Shown piece after piece: positions 1 to 14,705 of a DNA stretch of 64,000 nt. The notes beneath the pieces were generated by a model, which made no database searches, was not told where the DNA came from, and saw nothing but the letters and a program-made list of their open reading frames with translations. The translations under genes and the position numbers were made by a program. The stretch comes from Ephydatia muelleri (taxonomy: Eukaryota; Porifera; Demospongiae; Spongillida; Spongillidae): the NCBI GenBank assembly GCA_013339895.1, contig JABACO010000015.1, positions 6,611,642-6,675,641 on the forward strand. The letters are read 5' to 3'. Every line of letters begins with the position of its first letter. Position 1 is the stretch's first letter.

Positions 1-4213
<4,213 letters not shown>

Positions 4214-4706
4214 AAGGCAGTCTCCTCCTCAACCCAGCTTCCATTTAACCTCATTATGGTATACTAGGAACTTTGTGTTTACCTAGTCTCCTGTCGCAAG
4301 GCTCCTGTTCATCAGCTGATTCATTCATTATGCAACTCTTATGCGTGATGTCATAAGTGCATCTGTGATTAGTGTGCATCTTATGTTCCATGTATTCTTC
4401 AACCAATGATCATTTATCACATTTCTGTTCCAAGTCACAAATCAGTTTGCGACCAGCCTATCCCTGATACTATTTATGTACATAATTCCGTTTTTTTGAT
4501 GCAAGATGGGGGAGCATTCGAGCATGCGTGACATCACTTTGATATTTGAACAAGTAGCAATTAGGCTATCCTTGAGCAAGTGTGGACCCATTAGTTGGCC
4601 CCTTGCTCGTGTGTGCGGTGTAGTGCTACGGACGTAAGACGCAATTAATTGGAGTCATGGAGTATGGTACGTAATAAATAAGGCGGAGTCGCAATACTAT
4701 ATCGTT

Positions 4707-6176
4707 TTGGTTCGGGAGATGTGGCTGGTGAGCGTGTACTCTGTTCTTCTGGCGTTTCTGCGGGCAGCTTCATCGTTCACACCCTACCAGCCAACGGCTG
4801 GTTGGACCTACTACGTCGAGGCAGTGCGAGAACAGGCCTGGCCGTCTTGCCAGTACCGCTTCATGAGCTACCCTAGCACGTGCGACAAGGTGGACTTGTG
4901 GAACGCCGCAGGGATCAACCAGGAATGGACCCTCGAAGACGCGGGGGGCGGAAACTTCTACTTGCTTACCAGCTGTGGGCATTACCTGAGCTATCCTGGT
5001 GACTGCACGGCGCACGTGATTGACACTTGGCCGCAGGCCGGTGTCAATCAAGCCTTCAAGTTCGTCGTCGGAGACAACACACAGTTCGAATACTACCTCC
5101 AGGCCGTGGGGAGGAAAGCGTGCCCATTCCAATGGGCTAGCTTCCCTGTCCCCTGTACGACTAGCGCCCCGGACACGGTAGACTTGTGGGACGCGACTGG
5201 CCCGGATCAGAGATTTCGCCTCCATCCAGTGCGCAGCGCCTCTCCGCCAAACCACAAAGTCAATTCACAGGTGCCGTGTGCGGATCCTTTCGCATGGCGC
5301 TGTTCCGAGAGGGGGTTGTTTCTGCTGCAGTGCACTGGAGGGGCGCTAGACCTGATGGCCGCCTCCACGCTCAATCCGGACGTGCTGTTCGAGTACGAAG
5401 GGAACTGTCTTGGAGGGACACCGCCTCCGTGGGCGCTAAGCGATAACAGGTGGGCGCCCGAGAATACGGAGGAGGACGGAAATGCGAGCGTTACTTTTTT
5501 CGCGGACCAGCAGAGCGATGGAAAGCACCGCATTGGTTGGGTCACCTCCACGACGGGGTCCCAACCCGAAGCGTGGAACGAGTACTCGTCCAACTACATG
5601 AATCTCGGTAACGCCCCCGGGGGAGATATTGACCCCCACGTCTTTCGCGACACGGACGGTCGGACGTACCTCGCGTGGAAGACGGACGACAACAATGTGG
5701 GGGCCACGGTGACCCGCCTATGGGCGCAGGAAATAAGCATGGCTAAAGGAAGCGTCACACAGCTCGGGTCGCCCCAACAGATCATGGACTCCACGGGATT
5801 GTGGTGGATTGACAGCTGGGTCCCCGGGGGCTCCCTTGTCGAGGGACCGGAGATCGTTAAAATGAACGGGTTTTATTATCTTTTCTTTGCCGCGGGCCAG
5901 TACTGTCAAGATAGTTATTCCGAGGGCGTGGCTCGTAGCCCGAGCATCTGGGGCCCATACGAAAAGATGGGGATTCCCCTGCTGTCCACGGGACTCGTGG
6001 GGACCGCGGATGGCGCGAAGCTCGTCGGACCAGGTCACGCCTCGTTTGTTTTGAACGCAACCGCCCAGCAGTGGTACGCGGTGTGGCACGCGAGTATGGG
6101 GGAGAACTGCAATCGCTACGCTTTCGTAAGCAACCTTGAGTTCGGAGCAGATGGATGGCCCTACGTGAACTTCTGA
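4707..6176 (+). CDS. Secreted GH43-type glycosidase with N-terminal beta-trefoil-like module
   Basis: A single uninterrupted 489-codon frame. Residues about 5-23 form a signal peptide, so the true start may be Met5 (base 4719). Residues 33-175 contain three similar units, each with W-x2-(A/T)-G-x-(N/D)-Q-x-(W/F), which resembles a ricin-B/CBM13 beta-trefoil. Residues about 190-489 look like the five-bladed propeller of glycoside hydrolase family 43. Candidate catalytic residues are Asp193 in ADPFAW, Asp309 in IDPHVFRD and the Glu in VEGPE near 379; WAPE (249-252) and GPGH (441-444) are also typical. The expected activity is arabinan or xylan side-chain hydrolysis outside the cell. The gene is GC-rich and intronless between two many-exon genes, which suggests acquisition from bacteria or another microbe. 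The frame has no visible damage. Substrate is not known. Confidence 0.85.
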   Translation: MVREMWLVSVYSVLLAFLRAASSFTPYQPTAGWTYYVEAVREQAWPSCQYRFMSYPSTCDKVDLWNAAGINQEWTLEDAGGGNFYLLTSCGHYLSYPGDCTAHVIDTWPQAGVNQAFKFVVGDNTQFEYYLQAVGRKACPFQWASFPVPCTTSAPDTVDLWDATGPDQRFRLHPVRSASPPNHKVNSQVPCADPFAWRCSERGLFLLQCTGGALDLMAASTLNPDVLFEYEGNCLGGTPPPWALSDNRWAPENTEEDGNASVTFFADQQSDGKHRIGWVTSTTGSQPEAWNEYSSNYMNLGNAPGGDIDPHVFRDTDGRTYLAWKTDDNNVGATVTRLWAQEISMAKGSVTQLGSPQQIMDSTGLWWIDSWVPGGSLVEGPEIVKMNGFYYLFFAAGQYCQDSYSEGVARSPSIWGPYEKMGIPLLSTGLVGTADGAKLVGPGHASFVLNATAQQWYAVWHASMGENCNRYAFVSNLEFGADGWPYVNF

Positions 6177-6504
6177 TCTGCGGGTGGGTGTGGTTACGCT
6201 AATTACACATGCACAGCATTGCTTGTTGCAATTACTGTCGTCTTAATTTGAAACTATGTATGACAGAGAAAGCAGTCCGGGATGGATTACTACATGCTAG
6301 AAGTGACATGGTGTGGCTAGAGATCATATGGCAAGTTATGATTCATTATTACGCATGGTGGAACTACAGCCACACCCATAATTATGTGCATGTATCACAA
6401 TTGTCTATAGAATTTGTGGTACAAAGAAAAATATGAATCTGCTACTATTTTCACTAGTGTGGCATCAAAATATGATGTGCCTTTCACTAACGCCATTAAT
6501 GCTG

Positions 6505-7700
6505 TCACAAACGAGCCTTGAGTTCTACAAGTGGCCCCTCCCACTTCTCTCCCAGTGTGTGTGCCAGCAGTTCCATACGATCGCTTCCAAAGAACTCTTC
6601 CTTCTTGCCTCCAATGTGGGCCACAATGAAAGGAGCTCCAAATGCCTGCAACAAAAAAATCGTAACAGCCATTTGTCTGAACAAACATGGACTCAGAAAC
6701 CACACCCCTAGGTCTAGTGCTTCCTGTGTGGTCCTCTTTAACTCTTCCTTCACTTCTTGAGATTCAATTCTACCAATCAGGTCGTCCGTAGCTTGCTGTG
6801 TAAGTCCAGCTGCCAGGCAAGCCAGTTGCAAGCTCTCTGGCCTGGTTATATCCTCATCCTAGCAAAAGGTTGCATCATGCTATCAATGCCAGGCCTGACC
6901 ACTTATGCAGCCACACCCACCCTCGACCAGATTCTCAACCACAGCTGCCTGGACACACTCTCTAGATGATGAGGAGATTTCATCTTGATGGCTGTAAGGA
7001 GGCGCTGGGCGGATAAGGATCCTTTGACAAACAACGTTTCCTCCATGTTCTTGGAGATAACATGAAACGTAGGTGACAAAAGTGACGAGAGAATGTCCGT
7101 CAACTCACAGAGATTACGTTTAGAGGAACAGAGTAGTACGATGATAGTCTCCGGAGGTCTTTTGACATGTGCCTGGCCTTTGCGCGGACTACTCCCGGGG
7201 GCCTGTTTTCTGGAAAAATAGCAAATCACTAAAAGCCAATGGATAAGTGGACATTGGGCTATTCCATTAAAAAATCGTACACCCCTATGGATGGCAATAA
7301 ATGGTGTCCGGGGGGGGGAAGATATAACAGAAGCTTGTCCAGGGGTGATTTTATATATTGTCCCGGGAAGGGGGCTACGTTCAATTACTGTCATCCATAG
7401 GGGTGTATGCCAACTTTCACGTACATAACATACATATAGGTTAAGTACTGAAACGTGTGGATCGTATTAATGGATGCAAACACTGAACGAAATAACTAAC
7501 CGCTGCCTTTCATGATTCCCGCCAAAAGGAATGGGCAGAACCGCAACTCCACGTTCCACTTCTGCCTGTAGCGACACAGCGTCTACCGAAAGGGGTAGCG
7601 TTTCGAGTCATTACCCAAAGTGAAATGATCATACCTCGAAGCCTATCCATGAGTACGGAGACAGGACATCGTAATATAGTTGCACTAACTTCTTAGCCAT
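6505..7700 (-). CDS. GSTK1: Glutathione S-transferase kappa 1
   Basis: A complete six-exon gene: 7700-7635, 7582-7501, 7209-7109, 7049-6921, 6858-6706 and 6645-6505. The lengths add up to 224 codons (223 aa), close to the usual 226. Exon 1 starts MAKKLVQLYYDVLSPYSW, with the conserved catalytic Ser of the DsbA-like thioredoxin fold. Later family blocks are KGSLSA, SRQLWLRIWSR, GAFGAPF and FGSDRMELLAH, and the C-terminus ends in ARL as in many family members. Kappa-class enzymes conjugate glutathione to small electrophiles in mitochondria or peroxisomes and are related to 2-hydroxychromene-2-carboxylate isomerase. It runs towards the GH43 gene, with stop codons about 330 bases apart. All junctions are GT-AG and in phase. 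Confidence 0.95.
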
Positions 7701-8640
7701 TGCCAGTATTTTGGGGCAATTCAGTACATCTCCGTATATTATGATCGTGTCTGAATTAATTAGTTATCTGTCGAATGTTGAGGTGCCCCGTGTGCCGGAT
7801 ATAACGGTGACGATGGAGACGCTGCCTACCGTTGTTTAAATGGTCGTCAAAAGTGTATGTCCCGCTTCTTGTGGGCAGACAAATGATCTCATCACATGCA
7901 ACTCACTAGATGTTTAGCCATCAATCCTTGTTAATAATTTTTGACGTCACGTACATAGCGACCGCCGTCATGATCGTAGTCTTGATCTATGTGCTATAAG
8001 TTTATGTAATAATGATTGGTAAACGGCATATAGCGACTGAAGACTGACGCAAACAACGTTTCACAACGTTTCGCATACATGTACGTGTATGTGCGTACTG
8101 TGTTGTGAATCTTGTGATGTGAGCGATCGAACATAACGCATAGAGAAAGAGTGTTGTCGTAGATAATGTCTACATGTATGGCTGTACGAAAACGGCCTTA
8201 ACGTTAAAATAAAACGGCCGGGGTGGGTATAAGCAGGTTCCAAAGGTTATCATCTACTTGCATTTTTTTTAGATGATGCCGAAAGTACTGTCAAATGGCC
8301 TAGCTGTTTGCACTTTAGTGATACAAGCTTGTGCAAATCACTTACAAAGCCTCCTAGTTTAAAAGCACAGTTTAACTGGTTTCTGTAATTTTTGAAATAG
8401 CTACTATTAAATAGGGTGTCTGTATTATAAGATTCTATTCCAGATGAGAAACTTGAGATTCGACTCTTATCAGGAAACCATGAGGTGTGAAAGCTCCCAT
8501 ACATTGCTTTGGGGAGTGCTTGGTTTATTCGCCGCCGGAATATCAAATACCATACAATAACAATAATTTACAACTTAAGTACACTTAAATGTATGCATAA
8601 AAGTGTGTACATTTCATAAACAACACTACACGTGCACACA
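7701..8640. other. Intergenic region with an inverted copy of a downstream repeat
   Basis: No convincing coding exon was found. Bases about 8390-8510 are an inverted copy of the repeat unit that is tandemly spread across 9180-10700: the string around 8470-8505 is the reverse complement of the block near 10120-10160. The first 100-200 bases probably hold the GSTK1 promoter, but no clear TATA box was seen. Confidence 0.6.
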
Positions 8641-8651
8641 GAAGCTGTCCT

Positions 8652-9065
8652 TCACCTCACACAAATTAGATGCCTCGAGTTGTGAAAAAAGGACCACGTG
8701 GTATTCAGAGACAGCCTCGGGGCAATGTCCCTCTTGCATGGCCTAGTCCGTGTAGAGTACTCCACGTACACTTTTCGTGGCCACTCCCGAGGTAAAATCT
8801 TCAGCCCCGTCACCCGATCGCAAAGTGACTCCAATGAAAGCACACGTACATCCGTATCGGTTTCAGCCAAAGATGGCCAGTACCGTGAGGTGGCGAGCCT
8901 ACGCGTACCAATCATAACGAAAAGTGATTGGAACTCTTGAAAGTGATTCACGTAGTCTGGGGACCAGAAAAGTATGGTATCCGGACTATCAAAATGCACA
9001 GTGAGGTAAGAGCCATTTTTAATGCAACGCGCATGCGTAACAATCAATACTCGAAATCGAAACAA
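8652..9065 (-). CDS. Unassigned open frame, 137 codons
   Basis: An open frame on the minus strand, more GC-rich than its surroundings, with no family I can recognise. It lies between an inverted and a direct copy of the local repeat, so it may be part of a transposable element rather than a host gene. An 80-codon frame also exists on the other strand over part of it, which weakens the case for coding. Reported only because it is the longest frame in this interval. Confidence 0.2.
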   Translation of the reverse strand: MFRFRVLIVTHARCIKNGSYLTVHFDSPDTILFWSPDYVNHFQEFQSLFVMIGTRRLATSRYWPSLAETDTDVRVLSLESLCDRVTGLKILPREWPRKVYVEYSTRTRPCKRDIAPRLSLNTTWSFFHNSRHLICVR

Positions 9066-9179
9066 AAAATAGTTCTAAAAGAGATATTTGTTGATTATAT
9101 GATAATAAACTCTCCGCTCATAAGGTAATTAAAATAAAATTTGTTGTCGTATTGCCAATAGCAATGTAAAAAACAAAAA

Positions 9180-10760
9180 ATGATAGGTTTTCACACCTCA
9201 TTGTCGTTTCATCTGTGATAGGAATCTTATCATTTAGTCTTCATTGGTAGCTGCTTTGTGATTGCCGAGATTCTGCTTGTCCCTCAGCGAATGGAATTAG
9301 TATTTGCCTATCACAATGTATGGGAATTTTTAAAGGGTTTTAAAACCTAGGGCTTCCTGATGAGGCAACCATTAGGCATTGAATCATTTAAAACAGTCAA
9401 AATTTGCAGCTACTAGAATTTGTCTGGTTTGTGAATGCCAAGATTCTACAACAAAATAAAATTAATGCCAGCCTATAGCAACGACATTAAAATGGTGCAA
9501 CATTGCATCTTGTAATGCACTCCCAGTTTGTAGCTACTAGAATATATCTGGTTTGTGAATGCCAAGATTCTATATGTCACTCATTGAATGAAATTAGTAA
9601 CTGCTTTATAACAAATATGGGAGTTATAAGGGAGTTCTCACTTCATGGTTTCCTGATAAGGGGTGAATCTTACCATTCAGAAATCGTATTTTGTAATGCA
9701 GTCCCTATTTGTTGCTACTAAAATTATTGATTGGTTTGTGAGTGCCAGGATTCAAGGCGAAAGTAAGGGAATAAAACAAGTATTCACATTTGAATTTCCT
9801 ATAGCTATGAAAGGGAATAGATTTACATACCTCATGGCTCTCTGAATATTTTTCATTCAGATCAAATCTTGTACTGTGTATGGCTTGAACATGCCAAGGT
9901 TCTAGTCGACACTAAGTGAATAAAACAAGTATTCAGATTTGTATTTCCTATTATGCATTGGAATAAAAAGGCTTTTCTTTAGATGCTGGGTAAATGTTTT
10001 TTATCGGGCATCGAATCTTATAATGCAATATCCAATTGTAGCTACTTGTTTGTGTGTGCCAAGAATCTAGTCAACACTTAGTGAATAAAAAATTATTCAC
10101 ATTTAAATTGCCTATAGCAATGTATGGTAATTAAAAGGGTTTTCACACTTAATGGTTTCCTGATAAAAGACGAATCTTTTTCATCCTGATCGAATCTCGT
10201 AATGCCGTTTCCATTAGCAGCTACTAGAATGTGTATGGGTTGTGGACGCCGAGATTTTACCTGACACTCAGTGAATAAAAGTATTATTTACATTTGAATT
10301 TCCTATAGCCATATATGGGAATTAAAAGGGTTTCACACATCATTCTTGCCAGATAAGAGGTTAATAATTATCATCAAGAATTGAATCTTATACTATTGGT
10401 AGCTAGTTGAATTTGGAGGGCCAAACTAACTACCCATAGCATTACGTGGAGTTTTCACACCTCATGGTCAGAGTCGAATTATTCTCATCCAGAGTAGAAT
10501 CTTATAATACAGCCCTATTGGTAGCTAGTTGAATTTGTATATTTTGCTAAAGCCAAGAATCTATGTGAATAAACCAAGTAGCTTCCCATGCATAGCAATG
10601 TATGGGGTTGTCACACATGCATGCATCATGCGGTTTCCTGATAAGAGGCGAATCTTTGACATCTTGAAAAGAATCTTATAACACAGCCCCTATTAATAAT
10701 TTATTGATGCCGAGAAAGATTCAGGAAACCATGAGGTGCGAAAACCAATTTAATTGTACG
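9180..10760. repeat. Diverged tandem/nested repeat field, unit about 125-310 bp
   Basis: A recurring block can be followed at about 9256, 9435, 9558, 9744, 9892, 10056, 10247, 10554 and 10710. Each unit contains variants of GCCAAGATTCTA, a (C)TTATAATGCAG-type word, CACCTCATGGTTTCCTGATAAG and CTATAGCAATGTATGGGAATT. Units have diverged and spacing varies. The last fragment (about 10718-10760) is inverted, and another inverted copy lies at 8390-8510. This looks like an old satellite or the tandemly amplified inside of a non-autonomous transposon. No coding exon is visible. Confidence 0.8.
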
Positions 10761-11032
10761 GATAGTTACTATTTTATTAACAGCCAGTATTAAATAGAAT
10801 CTTGGCAACATAATTTGAAGTCAATCTTACAATAGAGGAAGCCGGCAATGGCATTGTGTTGTGTTTGAACAATCGCTTTGTTTTGTATCGCTATATAATT
10901 CGTTTTCTGTTGTGTCTCATCGAACACGGCTTTTTATTAAGAATTTTTTTACTTACTTTTTTCTCTTTCGGATCAATTTATATACAAAGTTGCATTGTAC
11001 AGCACTGAAACAAGATAGAAGGGGAAATGGGG

Positions 11033-11326
11033 TCAGGGAACGGACGCATGAATAACAAATTCAGTAGTTATATGTTGGGTATATAACTTAAAGCAGAGAA
11101 ACAGATATTGGTGACAGTGAGGACGATCGAGGTTCAACATAATATCTTTTTGATGAAGTGTTTTGCGAACAATCACGATTGCCGTAAAGGAAACATTCAG
11201 AATCAATGATGCGATGAAGGCCAATATCAGGAATATGGTCTGGAGCCCAGTCATCCCCGTTGGAAGCGGAGATCCGGGAGTGTATTCACAGATAGCGCTG
11301 TTATTGCTGCCATTGAAAGCTTCCAT
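11033..11326 (-). pseudogene. Possible GPCR N-terminal fragment (TM1, shifted TM2)
   Basis: The frame starts MEAFNGSNNSAIC, with two or more N-glycosylation sites, then one strong hydrophobic helix (FLILAFIASLILNVSFTAIVI), then a basic loop and IMLNL. This is the layout of a rhodopsin-like receptor start. Right after IMLNL the frame becomes non-hydrophobic. The next frame over reads IVLTVTNICFSALSYIPN, which is what TM2 should look like. A single-base insertion in a decayed receptor, or a sequencing error, would explain this. No later helices were found nearby. It could also be an unrelated short membrane protein. Confidence 0.35.
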
Positions 11327-11339
11327 GCATGACCAGTGA

Positions 11340-12960
11340 GGAGTAAAAGTTTGTCAAATAAGATGTCTGAAGGAAAGAATTTCTAACACCTGAAACCATA
11401 TCGCACGAGTGCATTGTTAACTTGAAAAAAAAAAGGTGTTGTTGTGTAAACTCACTTAGGCTAAGGGGTTTCCGTACGCCAAAACGCCATCTTGTTCATT
11501 GATAGTAGCAGCCACTCATGACCGTAAGACCCTCAGTGCAGCCACTACATATATATCAATATACTGGAATACGGGGCATGGTATGTTCTTGTCCTTCTTT
11601 ACTAGACACGAGACGTAATGGCAATCGTCATCCCACCCCCTGTTTGGAGACTGGCTAGTTACCGCATGGCACTGGAATGTGGCTTATCCTTCTTTATCCG
11701 TACAACGTAAGCTCACTATGAGTTGATATTTCGGTCAGGCGTCCTTCGAGGACTAAAACAATATAAGTTTCATCTTTTTTGTATTTACATACGCGAGAAG
11801 AGAGGGCCGAGACTAAATGCGCTTTATTTTGAGTCACTAGGCTTTTTTGAGAAATCCGCCAGGCCAACTTAAATAACTCTTTTAGAAACGTGCACTCAAG
11901 AGATGGCTGTATTTGGTTCGGGTGTAATGGGGCTTATTTTCTGCGCGTCGTGGCAACGCTTTGCTGCTTTGAATAGGGCAGATTTTTTACGTAGCGAAGT
12001 AATGTACATGTGAGACTTGTTACTTATATGGATATACTGACACACATATGTGGAAAAAAAAACCCACACACTATTCTTTGCGTTTTCTTTTTTGGCTTAG
12101 CTTTTCTGGCCGCAAAGACTTCAGTCTGGGACACACTGTTTTTGCATAATGCACTTCAGCCTCTGTACTTTGTTAGCCATATGTCCCTGTACAACTGATT
12201 GAAATGGTTGTGTATAGCTTCTGTGCCCTGTTCCCCCACCAGCCCAAAGCCTGCATTTTACATGTCCACCCATTCACTGACATGGTGTTCGAGTAGGTGC
12301 ATCTTTATACTGTCTTTTTCATGCCAGGAAAACCATAGTCTATGAATTCTTTTATCTGCTGTAATAAAAGCCATCATGATCATGTGTTATTATTGGCAAT
12401 GCATGCATGTTGTGAACGGATCGATACTTACCAAGTGTACTCTTTTCCTGTTCAGTTATACAGTTCTTGGACATTGTATAAGTTGTGGCACTGAGAGAAT
12501 GAAGAGAAGGCTGTCTTGCTTCTCACACAGAGCAGTTGCTTCCTTGACCAGTTGTGGTGAGTGCTTCAGTGCAGTGTCAATTAGGGATGAGCACAGTGTG
12601 TGTGTGTATGTTGATCCTGAAATGGAATTAAGTACGTTACATTTATTTCACTTTACCTGCAATGACTTGTGTACATGGTTGCCTATGAATGCGCCGCCAT
12701 TATATTGCTTACATTTAGAGACCGGAGAGCTGCTTCCACTCCCTTCACAAAGAGTCCCTCAGACACAGCTAACCCTTTTTCTAGCTTCAGCAATCATTTG
12801 TTCCTACATGCATAAGATGCATGCCCATGTTTGGGTGCATGTACATTGTTGTGTAACTCTTCACAAGATTCCCCCCCCCCCCCCCCCCCCCCCCCAATTT
12901 ACCCTAAGTACTGTATCAGAGGGTGCAAATAATCCATATACCAAAGTGCATTCCACTTAC
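11340..12960. other. Intergenic, no gene recognised
   Basis: No exon with a recognisable domain was found on either strand. A poly-C run occupies about 12871-12894. The longest open frame (12376-13026, plus strand) overlaps that homopolymer and shows no domain, so it is not called. Confidence 0.6.
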
Positions 12961-12964
12961 CAAT

Positions 12965-13801
12965 TCAGCTATCTTCTTGCTGCATCTCCTCATTTTCCTC
13001 TACCAGTCTGGAGAGAAGAGGACTAGACTCTCCTACAATCATGGCAGAATAGTTGAACAAATCCTTCACACTTGACTGTTCTAGGCAAATGGTCTTTGTA
13101 TGTTGTAAGGTCCTTAACTGCAGTGCTGGAGCGGCTGCACTGAACTTGGCAGTCATTTCACGGCACTATCTTCACAGCATGGACACTGAGTGCTGGCAGA
13201 TGTTGCTATGTAGACAGTGATGCATTTTGTACATACAACTGCATTGCAGTGCAATGTAAGTGGCTGCACCAGCATTTGTTCACACATTTGGCACTTAAGT
13301 AAGTCTGTTCTGGAAGTACTTGTGTTGGGGCTAACTGTGGTTCCCTGTGGTGGTGCAATAGTGTTGATGCGATCAAGCAAGGCATTTGGTGTGACACCTG
13401 GTTGTCGCCCTGGTTTCTGTGGGTTACCTCCTTTACATGTAAGTGGAGCCAGCTTCTGCTGTGTGGGTTCCTGTGTGGTAATGCATGTATATAATTACAG
13501 TGTAGGTATACACACGTGGTAAATGAGTGTCACATTATGTGAATATGTTTACCTTGCAGGTACTGGGACAATGTTGTAGCCAGTTGTATGGCTTTACCAT
13601 ACATCTGTTATATATTTTCTTTACTGCTGCTTCTTGTACTTTGCACATAGCACGTCTGCACGCTCTGTAGAAACTTGTTGGGAAACTTGTTGGGAAATCA
13701 ACAGTGTCATTGCGTATGTCTATTGCAAAGCATGTGAAGAGCTCCTTTGAAAAGGCAGCACAGGTGTATTTTGTTTGAGACTCTCGTTTTCCACCTCTCA
13801 A
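12965..13801 (-). pseudogene. RAG1 N-terminal-like zinc-binding region plus RING finger, decayed
   Basis: Two exons join in phase: about 13801-13553 and 13470-13153 (donor CAAG/GTAAAC, acceptor CACACAG). The first reads FAIDIRND, then FPTSFYRACRRAM, then WLQHCPSTCK. This follows the order of the RAG1 N-terminal block (an F-x-ID-V motif, HPTEFxxxCxxxM, WxxHxPxCxxC), but with the His and one Cys replaced. The second carries KGGNPQKPGRQPG and a RING: CQMCEQMLVQPLTLHC, VVCTKC and CPCC. The frame then stops at 13153. A shifted continuation (from about 13156 to 12965) reads MTAKFSAAAPALQLRTLQ. A 13-14 bp direct duplication around 13670-13696 accounts for a doubled PTSF. Related N-terminal RAG1-like modules are known from invertebrate transposable elements. 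No RAG1 catalytic core was found here. Family similarity is by eye. Confidence 0.55.
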
Positions 13802-14700
13802 TAAAATTATTCATTAGTTACATGTCCCGAGTAACTGTGTCGTTCTTTCACTAGAAAATAAGCCCCGTCATGTACTAAACGCAAAGGTGATGTACAATGA
13901 TTGCTCTTTGAGTAGGAGTAAGTTTTAAAACCATCTGCCTGGGGGGTTTCAAGAAAAATTGGTTGCCGCCTGAGCACTTAATGAAGACAATAAAAGGCTT
14001 GCCTTAAGTAGTCACATGCGCTGCATTTATAGGCCAAAGGAGAACTTACTTTGACTGTGCGTATTATTCTTTTGAAGTACGAAATTGGTTTATGGATAAG
14101 CTCAAAATTATAATGGTTTTTTTGTATTGAATTTGTAGTGGCAAACAGCACGTAATCCACAAAATAATTAGCTCCCAAACACCAAAATACCGTAATGTTC
14201 AGATGTGTTCTAATTAGCAACCTAATGTCCAGCTAAACAGCCGTGACGCCGAAAGGTAAAGGTCTATTTGGTATTGTTTCACTGTTTAGTCCATTGCTGA
14301 TATCTGATATGATTTAATCATTGTTTGTGGCATTCAGAGAGGGTAGGAGAGGGTGAGAACATGCCATTCATTCTCCGTCCCAACAGCACGACCATTGTTT
14401 TGAGAGTTTTCAAAAATAAAGAATTGAAAACTGAATATTACCTTCTTAAACAGAACAGATCTGTGAAATGAAGTATTCAGTATGGTGTATGCTGGCACAT
14501 TAGAATTTGGCTGACATTTTATTCTTCAATGCAAACTGCTATCAACAAGAATTGAATGCATATCAGATAAAGCAAATGACAAATTATTGAAAAAGAATTC
14601 ATAAAAACACAATTGAATTCAGGCAAGGCACAAACTGAAATAGAAAAGGGTATATCCCATAAAAATATGGATGTCGTGCCACTAAACTGCAAGGAAGGTG
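13802..14700. other. Intergenic, AT-rich, no gene recognised
   Basis: Only short spurious frames were found. The end nearest 14700 is probably the 3' UTR of the minus-strand gene that stops at 14706. Confidence 0.55.
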
Positions 14701-14705
14701 TGCTG

